The notes beneath the pieces were generated by a model. That model saw only the letters and a list, made by a program, of their open reading frames with translations. It was not told where the DNA came from and searched no databases. A DNA stretch of 23,922 nt. Source: a virus. Positions 15,615 to 21,968 of the stretch are shown here, one piece after another (position 1 is the stretch's first letter; every line of letters starts with the position of its first letter). The stretch is taken from positions 1 through 23,922 of IMG/VR virus record IMGVR_UViG_3300018423_001114; one strand, written 5' to 3'. The position numbers were made by a program, and so were the translations under genes.

Positions 15615-16267
15615 TGCTTGCCTCCGCAATGCGTGCCGTAGAACTCGCAATACTGCGCACACACAACCCCCGACAAAGCCGGAGCAGGCGCCTCAACAGC
15701 ATTTTCTACGTCAGCCAACCATTCCAACGCCTCCGCAGTTACAGAGCCGTCGTAGTCCTGGAGATGCGCTTTCACGTCACGCTCAGTTCCGTCACGCGAA
15801 AGGCACACCAGCGCGACACGCTGCGCGTCGTAGCCCATGCCTTGCAACATCCACGCGTACAGGTGCACTTGCATCAACTGACTGTGCGACGGGAAATACC
15901 GACGGTTCTTCTTCGTCGTCGTTTTCCAATCCACGACAAGCCCCTGCCCAGGCACATACAGGTCCACATGCCCAAGCAAGCCGTCACGCTCCACAGTCAC
16001 TTCACGCATCAGTTCGCCAAACGGATCGTCCAGCGCCAACGCAGTCTCCAACGCGGCATGAATAGCCGTGCCGTAGAACGTTGGCGCGTGCACAACCTCG
16101 TTCCTGCCCTGATCGTTGCGCAGCCTGTGCCACGTCTTACGCGCACAGAACCCAACCTCGCTTGGCCCAATACGCGTCTGCTGCGAACGCTCCGTGCTAG
16201 TGGACGCAATGCGTAACAGGTCAGCAGTCCAATCAACCAAGTCCTGCTCATCACTCACGTTACGCAT
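15611..16267 (-). CDS. Cas4-like PD-(D/E)XK exonuclease with Fe-S cysteines
   Basis: This 218-aa protein resembles Cas4/RecB-type nucleases. The helix H70 (FYGTAIHAALE), D102 (GHVDLYV), D113 and K115 (VVDWKTT) form the active site, and QLMQVHLYAW (130-139) matches motif QxxxY. Four cysteines, C41 upstream and C203, C207 and C214 downstream, fit the Cas4 [4Fe-4S] cluster. It probably resects DNA ends to give single strands for the Bet annealing protein in the same operon. ATG 16267 overlaps the previous stop (TGATG) with GGAG eight bases upstream. An upstream start would overlap further. No CRISPR array is present. Confidence 0.87.
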   Translation of the reverse strand: MRNVSDEQDLVDWTADLLRIASTSTERSQQTRIGPSEVGFCARKTWHRLRNDQGRNEVVHAPTFYGTAIHAALETALALDDPFGELMREVTVERDGLLGHVDLYVPGQGLVVDWKTTTKKNRRYFPSHSQLMQVHLYAWMLQGMGYDAQRVALVCLSRDGTERDVKAHLQDYDGSVTAEALEWLADVENAVEAPAPALSGVVCAQYCEFYGTHCGGKQ

Positions 16268-16629
16268 CACACCAACTCCATCGCTGCTCGCTGGCTGCTG
16301 TTCAGGCTGCGCCAAATGTCCACCTGGACTTGCACGCGCTTCAGGTTTGCACGCGCTGCACGAACATACGCGTCAGCGGTAACGAAAGCCAGGTGCTGGT
16401 CAGACGTTTGCACAAACGCCATGTCGTCCTTCTCCTGCACCGTCAGTTTGACTCCCTTGTCCGCATAGCGAGCCTGCACGCTCATGCGCGCATTGCTGGA
16501 CGCCATCTTGTAGGCGTGCTCAGCCTCAGCAAAGCGCGTCTCAGCGGCCTCCAACTTCTCCCAGGCAGAGTCCAACTCCTTGCTCAACGCAACACCACGC
16601 GCAGTCAATGTCTGGTTGCTCAACTCCAT
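16267..16629 (-). CDS. Coiled-coil protein in the recombination operon, function unknown
   Basis: This 120-aa protein is mostly helical. Residues 10-60 form a coiled coil with a run of Glu and Ala (DSAWEKLEAAETRFAEAEHA), then an ARYADKGVKLTVQEKDDMAF segment and a second helix. It has no cysteine and no membrane part. ATG 16629 has GAGG upstream and overlaps the 30-aa gene. Placed between a zinc peptide and the Cas4-like nuclease, it may be an accessory factor for end processing; that is inference. Confidence 0.72.
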   Translation of the reverse strand: MELSNQTLTARGVALSKELDSAWEKLEAAETRFAEAEHAYKMASSNARMSVQARYADKGVKLTVQEKDDMAFVQTSDQHLAFVTADAYVRAARANLKRVQVQVDIWRSLNSSQRAAMELV

Positions 16630-16712
16630 GACCGCACCTCGCACGTCTTGCACGCGTGCGTGCACCACTTCCACGCGCCGCAGTTGCCGCAACGCTCAAC
16701 GCTCGCGCTCAC
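16620..16712 (-). CDS. 30-aa zinc-finger peptide
   Basis: GTG 16712 overlaps the upstream stop by four bases (GTGA), with GGGAGG five bases ahead; its own stop overlaps the next start by ten bases. The peptide has five cysteines (C8, C11, C17, C21, C24) and one His in CGNCGAWKWCTHACKTC, enough for one zinc site. It is too short for most gene callers. The close fit on both sides and the dense, ordered cysteines argue that it is translated. Function unknown. Confidence 0.65.
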   Translation of the reverse strand: MSASVERCGNCGAWKWCTHACKTCEVRSWS

Positions 16713-17146
16713 AACTGCCTCCCGAACACCATGGACCGCCAAACGCGTGACGGACGACCGTGCCCTGCAAGGCTCGGACTCATCACGTACTCGTCAGTCG
16801 GCGTCAAGATTGCGTTCTTGTTCAGCCGACGCATGACAGCACCCATTGCGCGCTTCTCATGCGTCTCCACGGTTGTAGGCATCGCGTCAAAAATGTCCTC
16901 AGACAAAATGCGCTGCTGCTGCGTAGCCAGCCGCACACCTGTCTCGTACGCAACGTCCTTCCAATCCCTGTTCGCGTTACGTTCCACGCGGGAGATTGCC
17001 TCCTCACGCGTGAACGCAATCACGTCGCGCCTGTCCTGCTTGACTTGCGCGCTGTCGCAGTAGCCACACGGCTCGCGGTCAATGCACTCGCCAAACAGGT
17101 CAGGCTTGATGAAGTAGCCGCGACCGCCACACATGCTGCATGTCAT
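16709..17146 (-). CDS. DnaJ-type zinc-finger protein, function unknown
   Basis: This 145-aa protein starts MTCSMCGGRGYF, with a CxxCGGRG half of a DnaJ-like zinc finger and a second half EPCGYCDS near residue 27. The rest is helical and basic (KQDRRDVIAFTREEAISRVE, MGAVMRRLNKNA). It may recognise DNA or protein partners in replication. ATG 17146 follows GGGAG by about eight bases and overlaps the 25-aa membrane peptide stop (ATGA). Small zinc-knuckle proteins of this sort are common in actinophage replication regions. Confidence 0.72.
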   Translation of the reverse strand: MTCSMCGGRGYFIKPDLFGECIDREPCGYCDSAQVKQDRRDVIAFTREEAISRVERNANRDWKDVAYETGVRLATQQQRILSEDIFDAMPTTVETHEKRAMGAVMRRLNKNAILTPTDEYVMSPSLAGHGRPSRVWRSMVFGRQL

Positions 17147-17220
17147 CGGTGCGCTCCCATCTCGTGCGCAATCACGCACGCGCCAATCACAATCGCTACG
17201 CACAGGAGAACAGCAGTCAC
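17143..17220 (-). CDS. 25-aa single-span membrane peptide
   Basis: GTG 17220 overlaps the Bet stop (GTGA) with AGGAGG five bases upstream, and its own stop overlaps the next ATG (ATGA). The peptide reads MTAVLLCVAIVIGACVIAHE and ends MGAHR: one hydrophobic span of about 17 residues with a short polar C-terminus. It is perfectly coupled on both sides, which supports translation. A membrane peptide inside a recombination operon has no obvious job. It could anchor the complex, alter membrane state, or be a superinfection or toxin-like peptide. Confidence 0.6.
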   Translation of the reverse strand: MTAVLLCVAIVIGACVIAHEMGAHR

Positions 17221-18017
17221 GACGCCTCCTGCACGTTGTCAGCCAGCACGCTGTCCACATGCGCCTTGAACAGCACGCGCAGCGTCTTGCCCTCACCAAT
17301 CGGGCAGTCCAGCAGGCTCTCATTCGACTTCCACAGCGACAGCAGTTCGTCACGCTCAGTCAGCGACAACGCAGTCGCCAACACAGTTTGCGCGCTGTCC
17401 ACGTCCTCGTCAGTCCACTCTGCGCGCTCCACAGCGGCAGGCTTCTCAACGGGCGCGGCTGGCGTGCGCTGCGCTTGATCCATTTCCTCGCTTGCGTACA
17501 CACCGGACAAGTCCTGCGGGAACGCCTTACGTAACGCCAACGCCTCAGCGCACTTCGACAGCATGACGTCGGGCATCTGCTTCCACACACCTTGCGGCTT
17601 GCCGTCACGCGTCAGCGGCATGTACGAGTCGCGGCGAGCAACTGCGTACAACGGCTCCGCAAAGCCTGTGCGCCACACACCCACCTTGGCAGCAAACGGC
17701 GGCTCCTTGTCCAGCCACACGTCTTTCCACTCGCCGTCCTCACCGCACCACAGCGGCTCAGTCTGCCCCGCGTACTCACCAGAACGCTGCGCAATGACAC
17801 GGAAGCCGTCAATGCTGGCCTGGATTGTTGGCTTGCCGCCACGGGAGATGAAATAGATCTGCCTTGCAAACGGGTCCAAGCCCGTGCGCACGCAGTAGTT
17901 GAAGAACACAGCCATGTCGGCTTTGCTTTGCGTCTCGCAGCCAATGGACCGCAATGCGCTCAACTGCTTGTCTGACCAGGTTGTCTGCTCAGACGTAATC
18001 ATGAGTTCCGTACTCAT
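17217..18017 (-). CDS. bet: Single-strand annealing protein, Bet/RecT family
   Basis: This 266-aa recombinase pairs complementary single strands. Family signatures include SDKQLSALRSIGCETQSKAD (shown in part), FFNYCVRTGLDPFARQIYFI, TIQASIDGFRVIAQRSGEYAG and the later LSKCAEALALRKAFPQDLSGVY, all typical of lambda Bet-like proteins. The C-terminal part (from about 185) is Pro/Ala-rich then acidic and probably binds SSB or the nuclease. It is first gene of its transcript, after a strong terminator and a leader with a hairpin and a CAA-repeat. ATG 18017 has GGAAG upstream. Its expected partner is the Cas4-like nuclease at 15611-16267. Confidence 0.93.
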   Translation of the reverse strand: MSTELMITSEQTTWSDKQLSALRSIGCETQSKADMAVFFNYCVRTGLDPFARQIYFISRGGKPTIQASIDGFRVIAQRSGEYAGQTEPLWCGEDGEWKDVWLDKEPPFAAKVGVWRTGFAEPLYAVARRDSYMPLTRDGKPQGVWKQMPDVMLSKCAEALALRKAFPQDLSGVYASEEMDQAQRTPAAPVEKPAAVERAEWTDEDVDSAQTVLATALSLTERDELLSLWKSNESLLDCPIGEGKTLRVLFKAHVDSVLADNVQEAS

Positions 18018-18066
18018 TCCACACTTCCAATCTGCACCGTGATAGAGTCACGACGCTGTTGTTGTT

Positions 18067-18097
18067 GCCCCTGCCGAATCTGCTGCCCGGCAGGGGC
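18067..18097 (-). promoter_or_regulatory. Leader hairpin before the CAA repeat upstream of bet
   Basis: Ten perfect base pairs (18067-18076 with 18088-18097) enclose an 11-base loop. On the plus strand it is followed by a pyrimidine-rich stretch (18098-18106), so it could end plus-strand transcription. On the minus strand it forms a stable stem directly before the CAACAACAACAG element. Confidence 0.5.
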
Positions 18098-18225
18098 GCT
18101 TTCTTTGTTGGACCCAGCACAGCATGACGGTGTGACATTGCACGTATTCATGTTGTGAGGGGAACAACGCGCACGATGTTACGCGTCTCCAATGCTCGCG
18201 CAAGCATCAACGCGCCACGCGCTAA

Positions 18226-18270
18226 GAAAAATGAAGGAGGCCCACCAGACACGCGGTCTAGTGGGCCTCC
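18226..18270 (-). terminator. Rho-independent terminator
   Basis: A 15-bp stem with one G-T wobble (18256-18270 paired with 18236-18250) and a 5-base loop is followed on the minus strand by TTCATTTTTC. It starts about 15 bases after the stop of the helix-turn-helix gene at 18285, so it ends the upstream transcript. Confidence 0.92.
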
Positions 18271-18284
18271 CGACAACAGAACAG

Positions 18285-18491
18285 TCAGGACGCAAACGTG
18301 GACGGTCGCCAACGCCGAAGCGTTGTCGGGCGCCAGAGCGCAGTTACTCCGTAGCGCACATCAGGCTCGGGCATTTGGCCCCGCGCCAAGTAAGCGCGGA
18401 TCGTGCTTGGTTGAACGTGTAGTGCTTCAGCGACTTGATTGGTTGTGAGCAAGTTCTCCATGCTCACATCGTATCGCTGTAGCGCGCTCAT
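18285..18491 (-). CDS. Small excisionase-type helix-turn-helix DNA-binding protein
   Basis: This 68-aa protein has LTTNQVAEALHVQPSTIRAY as the helix-turn-helix and LARGQMPEPDVRYGVTALWRPTTLRRW (shown in part) as the wing, the layout of the HTH_17/MerR-like excisionase family. The ATG at 18491 overlaps the upstream stop (ATGA), though GGAGG is 13 bases away; ATG 18461 is an alternative start. It is the last gene before the terminator and lies next to palindromes upstream of bet, so it may regulate the bet operon. No integrase is in the window. Confidence 0.78.
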   Translation of the reverse strand: MSALQRYDVSMENLLTTNQVAEALHVQPSTIRAYLARGQMPEPDVRYGVTALWRPTTLRRWRPSTFAS

Positions 18492-18826
18492 GTTGCGGTA
18501 CTTGCCTCCGTGTCTGCTGCCGACACGGACGCCATGTATTCGTCCGCCGTAGTCAAACGCACCCAATCAATGTCGAGTACGTCCAATGTGACAAACGCGG
18601 GCTCATGCGAACCCAGCACCTTGGCGAAAACAAACACGCGATGATGCAGTTCGGTGCTGTGCGAGCCGTTGTGGCCCCACAGCACCAACTTCAACAGGTG
18701 CGTGCCTTCTTCGTCCAACTCACGCGCAGCCCAATCCAGGTTCACCTGGCGGTTGAACTTGTGTCTGCGCGCCTGCTGTGCAAGGAACTGCAATGTCTGC
18801 GTGTCGCACACGCGGTTCTGACTCAC
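18488..18826 (-). CDS. Unknown protein
   Basis: This 112-aa protein starts at GTG 18826, overlapping the previous stop (GTGA). It begins MSQNRVCDTQTLQFLAQQA, is rich in His, Val and Leu (LKLVLWGHNGSHSTELHHRV) and ends with a Ser/Ala/Thr tail. It has no membrane span and no motif I recognise. It is coupled to both neighbours, so probably works with them. Confidence 0.7.
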   Translation of the reverse strand: MSQNRVCDTQTLQFLAQQARRHKFNRQVNLDWAARELDEEGTHLLKLVLWGHNGSHSTELHHRVFVFAKVLGSHEPAFVTLDVLDIDWVRLTTADEYMASVSAADTEASTAT

Positions 18827-19119
18827 GCAGTCACCAACTCAGCGCGCTTCACGTCCAGCCCTGCGACGCAGCCCTTGGCAAGCAGAATGGACTTCACTGC
18901 CTGCTTCAGATTCGCACGCGGTTCCAGATCAACCTTCTTGCCGTTGATCGTGGAGGGCACGTACACCTGCGCCTCCTTGTCACGCACAACAGTTCCCACC
19001 TTCACATCGCTGTCCTGGAACTCAACGTACAGAACACCACCAGCGGTGTCATTCTTGTACGTCTTGCTCCACTCCAGACGTGCGGCAACTGCCTGAGAGT
19101 AATCTCGTGCCTTACCCAT
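18823..19119 (-). CDS. Unknown small basic protein
   Basis: This 98-aa protein starts at ATG 19119, with GGAG six bases upstream; an earlier ATG at 19131 lacks a good site. The sequence MGKARDYSQAVAARLEWSKT leads to a beta-rich middle (GGVLYVEFQDSDVKVGTVV) and a C-terminal helix. I do not recognise the family. It follows three small hairpins and may start a sub-operon with the two genes after it. Confidence 0.72.
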   Translation of the reverse strand: MGKARDYSQAVAARLEWSKTYKNDTAGGVLYVEFQDSDVKVGTVVRDKEAQVYVPSTINGKKVDLEPRANLKQAVKSILLAKGCVAGLDVKRAELVTA

Positions 19120-19140
19120 AACGGTCTCCATTCATTGGAT

Positions 19141-19197
19141 GCCGCTTCCGCGGCTTGTCACCAACCTGGTGACAGGAACGCCCACGGTTTCCCGTGG
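19141..19197 (-). repeat. Three consecutive short hairpins in the DUF932-18823 gap
   Basis: Stems are 5 bp (19141-19145/19150-19154, loop TTCC), 8 bp (19156-19163/19167-19174) and 6 bp (19182-19187/19192-19197). They fill most of the 101-base gap between the DUF932 stop and the next start. No long T run is present. They may slow transcription, stop RNA decay or hide the next ribosome site. Confidence 0.5.
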
Positions 19198-19220
19198 ACG
19201 AACCTGCTGCAAGGTTGCTG

Positions 19221-20210
19221 CTAGAGCAGCGCCAAAGCACGCTGCTTCATCTGGTCGGACTTGCCGGACAGCGTGCGCATTGCTCGCCGTGCGTCCTTGT
19301 CCTTGCCCTTGACGGGACGTGCCCAATCCACCCACTCAGCCACGGTGTTGTACGCAGCCCAGCGCGTGCCCTGGATGTTGGCTTGCGTGTCAGCACGCCA
19401 CAGCGCCATGAGTTCGCGCTGCCTGTTCTCCGCGTTCGATGCGCTGCGCTCAGTCTCACGACCAGGCACAACCAACTTCTTGGCGAACGCTGCGAACTGC
19501 TTGTCCGACATCTCCTGCGCAATCAGTTCCTCAGCCTTCTTCTCAAAGGCCTCCATGTAACGGAACGTCAAGCCCAGCGTCTCGCGTGCCTGGTGCACAC
19601 GGCTGCTCACGTTACGCGTGTGCTTCATTGCGTAACGCTGCCGTGCGCCGCCACGACCCAGCGCCATGTTCAGCGTGTTCTGGCAAACGACACGGATCGG
19701 AGTCACAACCACCTGGAAGGCGCCTGTGCCGTCGTGCGCAGTTGTGCACACCACGTACGACTCAATCATGTCCTCGCCGCCGACCAGCACGTCCTTCGGC
19801 ATTTTCATGCTGATGAACACCTGCTTGCCGTCGTTGATGCTGCCAGCCGTCTCAAACGCTGCGCCATGCTCGTCCACAAGCAGCGACAAGAATGCGAACG
19901 CTTCCGCGTTCTGCACCGGCTCGTACTGATTGCCAACGATGCCCAGCGTTTGCACGCCCAACTTGGGGTGATTGCGGTACGTGGCGAACTTGCCCTCAAC
20001 AGGCAGCGTCGCCACACCATCGTCCGTCAGAACCGTTGTCGTGACAGGCTCAGTCGCTTTGTAGACGCGCCAATCCAACTGCGCAATCTTCAACGCGTCC
20101 TCCGCTGTCAGCGCGCCTTCCGTTACCTCGCCCAACTTGTGCCAAGCCGGAACACGGTTGGAGAAGAACGCGCTAGTTCCATCTTCGAACTGCTCAATGG
20201 CATGTGCCAT
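19221..20210 (-). CDS. DUF932 / TIGR03299 phage-plasmid protein
   Basis: This 329-aa protein begins MAHAIEQFEDGTSAFFSNRV and continues with PAWHKLGEV, the hallmark start of the DUF932 (phage/plasmid-like TIGR03299) family, then FATYRNHPKLGVQTLGIVGNQYEPVQNAEAF (shown in part), and VCQNTLNMAL near the middle. The C-terminal part is helical and charged. The family is common in actinophages and plasmids; its function is unknown. ATG 20210 has AGGAAG eight bases upstream. The leader carries the first tRNA-minihelix-like element. Confidence 0.88.
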   Translation of the reverse strand: MAHAIEQFEDGTSAFFSNRVPAWHKLGEVTEGALTAEDALKIAQLDWRVYKATEPVTTTVLTDDGVATLPVEGKFATYRNHPKLGVQTLGIVGNQYEPVQNAEAFAFLSLLVDEHGAAFETAGSINDGKQVFISMKMPKDVLVGGEDMIESYVVCTTAHDGTGAFQVVVTPIRVVCQNTLNMALGRGGARQRYAMKHTRNVSSRVHQARETLGLTFRYMEAFEKKAEELIAQEMSDKQFAAFAKKLVVPGRETERSASNAENRQRELMALWRADTQANIQGTRWAAYNTVAEWVDWARPVKGKDKDARRAMRTLSGKSDQMKQRALALL

Positions 20211-20261
20211 TTCAATCACTTCCTTTTTCTGTATTGGTGCAACTGCATTGTTGCGTTGCGT

Positions 20262-20300
20262 GCCCTGCCAGGAGTCGAACCTGGCTGCGACCATCAGGGC
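20262..20300 (-). ncRNA. tRNA-minihelix-like RNA element, copy 1
   Basis: The 39-nt minus-strand element has an acceptor-like stem GCCCTG/CAGGGC stacked on a T-arm-like stem CCAGG/CCTGG with the exact tRNA T-loop TTCGACT. A 10-nt linker ATGGTCGCAG replaces the D and anticodon arms, so it cannot decode. It sits between the 93-aa gene and DUF932, at the 5' end of the DUF932 leader, and shares its plan with copy 2. No CCA is encoded. Confidence 0.7.
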
Positions 20301-20308
20301 GCCCCGAA

Positions 20309-20590
20309 CTAACGGATCGGAGTAGTCACAAACGGCGCGCTGCTGCACTCGCGACAAGTTGTGTCATCAACGAAGCAAACGTGTCCATCACACACAAACT
20401 CAGCGCCGCGTGCTGACCCTTGGTACCAAGTGCCGTCCGTTTGATCGGCGGTGCGGTTGCAGCACTTGCACTCAATCTTGCGTGCATACGCGAGCCAAGC
20501 ATTGTTGTTTGCCTTCGCCAAAGCGTTCTCTGCCAACCGACCAGGGCGGCGCGTGAACGGGCCACGAGGACGGTAGTAGTTCTCAGGCAT
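20309..20590 (-). CDS. Cysteine-rich putative zinc protein, function unknown
   Basis: This 93-aa protein has a basic N-terminal half (YYRPRGPFTRRPGRLAENAL) and a cysteine-rich C-terminal half with KCCN, CDGHVCF and CREC, likely one or two zinc sites. ATG 20590 has AGGAG six bases upstream. The leader carries CAACAACAACAG 15 bases upstream of the start, and copy 2 of the tRNA-like element lies further up. No family recognised. Confidence 0.75.
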   Translation of the reverse strand: MPENYYRPRGPFTRRPGRLAENALAKANNNAWLAYARKIECKCCNRTADQTDGTWYQGSARGAEFVCDGHVCFVDDTTCRECSSAPFVTTPIR

Positions 20591-20604
20591 GTGTATCTCC
20601 TGCT

Positions 20605-20616
20605 CTGTTGTTGTTG
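20605..20616 (-). promoter_or_regulatory. CAACAACAACAG leader motif (one of three)
   Basis: The 12-nt motif CAACAACAACAG lies 15 bases before ATG 20590. The same motif occurs at 21274-21285 with the same spacing to ATG 21259, and at 18056-18067, further from bet. Unstructured CAA repeats are known to enhance translation in general. A protein or small-RNA binding site is an alternative. Confidence 0.5.
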
Positions 20617-20654
20617 GACGGTGTTGCTACAAGACCATTGGAAGGTCGTTGCGC

Positions 20655-20695
20655 GCCCTGCGCGGGAGTCGAACCCGCGCTGCGACCGTCAGGGC
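20655..20695 (-). ncRNA. tRNA-minihelix-like RNA element, copy 2
   Basis: The 41-nt copy shares GCCCTG/CAGGGC, the linker A-C-GGTCGCAG and the loop TTCGACT with copy 1, but the T-arm stem is CGCGGG/CCCGCG in place of CCAGG/CCTGG. The stem bases changed on both sides and still pair, while loop and linker are kept, which is what selection on RNA structure looks like. The sequence CGCAACG follows both copies. It begins six bases after the stop of the upstream gene. Confidence 0.7.
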
Positions 20696-20701
20696 TACTT
20701 G

Positions 20702-21259
20702 CTAGTCAGACCAAAGTGTGCGTCCAACCTCGCAGTCAGCAATCTCAAAGTCATCAACGTCCAGCGTCTCCTTGCTCCACGCTGTGAACGTGATGCCTTC
20801 TGGGTCAATGCCAACGTCCACGTTGTTCAAATCAACAAGGTCAGCACCGATTGGAACCTCAACCTCCAACTCAACTGTGACCTTTACCTCCACAGTCTTT
20901 GTCAGCGGAATGCTGTGCTGTTGGCACAGCGATTCGAACCCATCAACAATGGACGCAACGTCCGCACCAGGGTCAGCAGCGCGCAGGTCGTTGTAGAACT
21001 GCTGCATTGCTTCTTCAAGGCGGTTGTACGCCAGGCCCTTTTCCATGTACCGATCTCGTGCTGCGTTGAGTTGCCGCTGCGTCGTCTGCAACTTGTGCGT
21101 CACTTTGTCGTGCGCCTCAAACTCAGCACCAACCAGCAGCGTGTTTGCAGTCTCCAGCATTTCGATGCGGTCCTCGCACGCAACTTTGTTGTCGCTGCCG
21201 TGGTCGTACTGCGCTTCGTTGTACGTGAAAGACGTGACGTCCTCTTGTACGTTCTGCAT
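20702..21259 (-). CDS. Acidic coiled-coil protein, function unknown
   Basis: This 185-aa protein starts at ATG 21259 with AGGAG six bases upstream. It begins MQNVQEDVTSFTYNEAQYDH, with a helical coiled-coil region of about residues 30-95 (KLQTTQRQLNAARDRYMEKG), then a beta-rich acidic domain (VEVKVTVELEVEVPIGADLV) and the end CEVGRTLWSD. No family recognised. It is the first gene after the structured 424-base gap, so probably the first gene of its transcript. Confidence 0.75.
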   Translation of the reverse strand: MQNVQEDVTSFTYNEAQYDHGSDNKVACEDRIEMLETANTLLVGAEFEAHDKVTHKLQTTQRQLNAARDRYMEKGLAYNRLEEAMQQFYNDLRAADPGADVASIVDGFESLCQQHSIPLTKTVEVKVTVELEVEVPIGADLVDLNNVDVGIDPEGITFTAWSKETLDVDDFEIADCEVGRTLWSD

Positions 21260-21683
21260 GTTGTTCTCCTGAACTGTTGTTGTTGTCAGGAGTGCGGTCT
21301 GCACTCCACCCCAAGCACGAGGTCATGCCGAAGCAAACCCCGTGCCTGAGATCCAATACAGACCGTCCACGCCCATCGCTACAGGAGTTCGCTCGCCGTG
21401 CATTGCGCTTGATAGAGGCTTGGCCTCGTGCGGTGCACTTCTGCTTCTCCGCGCTGCCACCCACCAGCCGACCTGGGGGCGCGTGTGCGCTGCGCCGTTG
21501 CGTCCTGTGTTCTGTTGTCAAGTGCCGTGCGCGTGACCCGGTCTACTGCCGAAGCGTCGCCCTGTCGGGGGCTCAACCTGTCTAGCGCATGGCGCTAACC
21601 CTACAGCGGCACGCTGTACGTGTGAAACACCGGGTCCGAAATCGCCTCTATCAGCGGGATCTACGCGTGGCGCAGGAGCAGCA
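21260..21683 (-). ncRNA. 424-base structured non-coding region, possible novel RNA
   Basis: I see no convincing gene here. The minus strand can form a stem of 8 bp (21535-21542 with 21629-21636) that closes hairpins of 7 bp (21602-21618), 6 bp (21583-21597) and 4 bp (21559-21572), a cloverleaf-like plan. A second stem of 11 bp with one wobble (21315-21325 with 21421-21431) closes another domain. A 7-bp hairpin (21289-21307) and then CAACAACAACAG (21274-21285) precede the next gene. It could be a structured RNA, a leader with regulated termination, or an origin. Confidence 0.5.
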
Positions 21684-21968
21684 CTACCACTTCACCTTGT
21701 CGGCCCAATACGCCGCGCTCATCTTGCCCTTTGCAATGTTGGACGCGTGCCTGGACTTGAACGCCTTGCGACGCTTCCGGTCAGCCTCGCTCTCACCCTT
21801 CTTCGCAGGTGAGCCAGACACGCCCTGCTGCCCAAACCGAATCGTCTTGACGTTGCTGCCCTCCTTCGCAACAACAACGTGGCTCTTGGTGGGGTGGTTC
21901 GGCGTGCGCTTAGGTTTGTTGAAACCGTCCACGCCAGCCGCAACCAGCCGCCAATCCTTCTTCGCCAC
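21684..21968 (-). CDS. DUF5872 family protein
   Basis: This 94-aa protein starts at GTG 21968, overlapping the endolysin stop by one base (TAGTG) and preceded by AAAGGTG. It carries the family pattern GFNKPKRTPNHPTKSHVVVA, then IRFGQQGVSGSP, RRKAFKSRHASNIAKGKMSA and AYWADKVKW. This matches DUF5872, which I know from phages and large viruses of aquatic microbes. Function unknown; the basic, conserved C-terminus suggests nucleic acid binding. It lies beside the lysis genes. Confidence 0.85.
   Translation of the reverse strand: MAKKDWRLVAAGVDGFNKPKRTPNHPTKSHVVVAKEGSNVKTIRFGQQGVSGSPAKKGESEADRKRRKAFKSRHASNIAKGKMSAAYWADKVKW

Larger units (their letters stand above)
18018..18284 (-). promoter_or_regulatory. 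Intergenic leader and likely promoter region of the bet operon
   Basis: This 267-base gap holds, in transcription order, the terminator at 18226-18270, an imperfect palindrome ATGCT-n6-AGCAT around 18193-18208, a GTTGT-n7-ACAAC palindrome near 18157-18173, a 10-bp GC hairpin at 18067-18097, and CAACAACAACAG at 18056-18067. A weak promoter candidate is TTGCGC with TAACAT 16 bases later (minus strand, about 18178-18205). I am not sure of it. The layout suggests that transcription restarts here under a repressor or a leader-based control. Confidence 0.45.

Noticed and set aside
15611-16267. Cas4 as evidence of a phage CRISPR-Cas system
   Set aside because: No Cas1, Cas2, effector or repeat array is present, and the gene lies in a Bet recombination operon.
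19132-19335. 67-codon minus-strand frame over the DUF932 end
   Set aside because: It overlaps the DUF932 3' end in another frame and spans the three hairpins; it lacks a ribosome site.
20262-20695. Ordinary tRNA genes
   Set aside because: The T-arm is perfect, but no 5' acceptor strand lies about 60 bases upstream, and only 10 bases separate the visible acceptor strand from the T-arm, so no anticodon arm can form.
21379-21576. 65-codon minus-strand frame in the structured gap
   Set aside because: It needs a TTG start without a well-placed ribosome site, and its low-complexity Arg/Ala/Thr-rich product has no recognisable pattern. The RNA stems cover the same bases.
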